DNA of 6,219 bases, taken from positions 1 through 6,219 of the forward strand of contig SLHB01000226.1 in the NCBI GenBank assembly GCA_007136375.1, written 5' to 3'. A program made the position numbers and the translations under genes. This stretch comes from Candidatus Hydrogenedentota bacterium. GTDB lineage: Bacteria > Hydrogenedentota > Hydrogenedentia > Hydrogenedentales > SLHB01. This document shows positions 6,092 through 6,219 of this stretch, piece by piece (the first letter of the stretch is position 1; every line of letters starts with the position of its first letter). The notes beneath the pieces are model-generated. The model was not told the origin of the DNA. It ran no database searches and saw nothing but the letters and a program-made list of their open reading frames with translations.

Positions 6092-6219
6092 TCTATACGG
6101 ACGAATCCGACTCAAGTGGGCCTTACTTTCAGAATTTCTATGGCGGCCTTCTCGTCCGCTCCGATGACGTGGACGAGACACGAACACGGCTGGCCCAGGC
6201 GAAGACTGATGCGGGCATC
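6073..6219 (+). CDS. DUF3800-type protein (partial, N-terminus only)
   Basis: The first 49 codons are in the window and the gene runs off the right edge. The N-terminus reads MPRELVIYTDESDSSG, followed by YFQNFYGGLLVRSDD. A short hydrophobic strand ending in an Asp-Glu-Ser motif near residues 10-12, then a second strand in an aromatic and glycine-rich segment, is the usual opening of DUF3800 proteins (Pfam PF12686), which are thought to have an RNase H-like fold with acidic active-site residues. Their cellular role is poorly known. The ATG at 6073 has a modest TGAGA element 5 bases upstream, and the motif begins directly after it, which supports this start. The gene lies 97 bases after the radical SAM stop on the same strand. 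Only about one fifth of a typical member is visible, so truncation beyond the window cannot be excluded. Confidence 0.7.
   Translation, partial: MPRELVIYTDESDSSGPYFQNFYGGLLVRSDDVDETRTRLAQAKTDAGI

Overview
The window is GC-rich bacterial chromosome with tightly packed genes. It holds four genes: two complete and two cut by the window edges. No rRNA, tRNA, CRISPR array, insertion sequence or phage gene was seen. The gene types (a fused alpha/beta 2-oxoacid dehydrogenase E1, a soluble PAS-GAF hybrid histidine kinase, a radical SAM protein with C-terminal SPASM-like cysteines, and a DUF3800 protein) suit a Gram-negative, possibly uncultivated lineage of the Planctomycetes / Hydrogenedentes / Lentisphaerae kind. 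That placement is inference from gene style only; nothing in the window fixes the taxon.

Layout. Positions 1-2207 (minus strand) carry the first 735 codons of a large E1 in which the alpha subunit, a linker and most of the beta subunit form one reading frame; its C-terminus lies beyond the left edge. Positions 2208-2534 are a divergent intergenic region with a perfect TATAAT on each strand (minus 2314-2309, plus 2491-2496), GC-rich inverted repeats between them, and a 14-bp imperfect hairpin at 2511-2546. Positions 2535-4907 (plus) encode a cytosolic hybrid histidine kinase, PAS-GAF-HisKA-HATPase-REC, with all phosphotransfer residues present. Its true start is unclear because no usable ATG precedes the PAS domain. 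Positions 5043-5975 (plus) encode a radical SAM enzyme with an atypical, reduced SPASM cysteine set. A 38-codon ORF overlaps its stop (TGATG, 5973-5977) and runs into the next gene. From 6073 to the right edge lies the N-terminus of a DUF3800-type protein.

How the genes may work together. E1 is the ThDP-dependent decarboxylase of a 2-oxoacid dehydrogenase complex; no E2 or E3 gene is in view. The kinase is transcribed divergently from E1 and has a receiver but no DNA-binding output domain, so it must signal to a partner elsewhere. A link between the kinase and E1 expression is possible only by position. The kinase, radical SAM and DUF3800 genes share a strand but are separated by about 100-135 bases, and a possible promoter lies just after the kinase stop, so a single operon is not established. 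No clearly new multi-gene system is visible. The points most worth checking are the hairpin leader of the kinase gene, the small ORF after the radical SAM gene, and the atypical SPASM domain.
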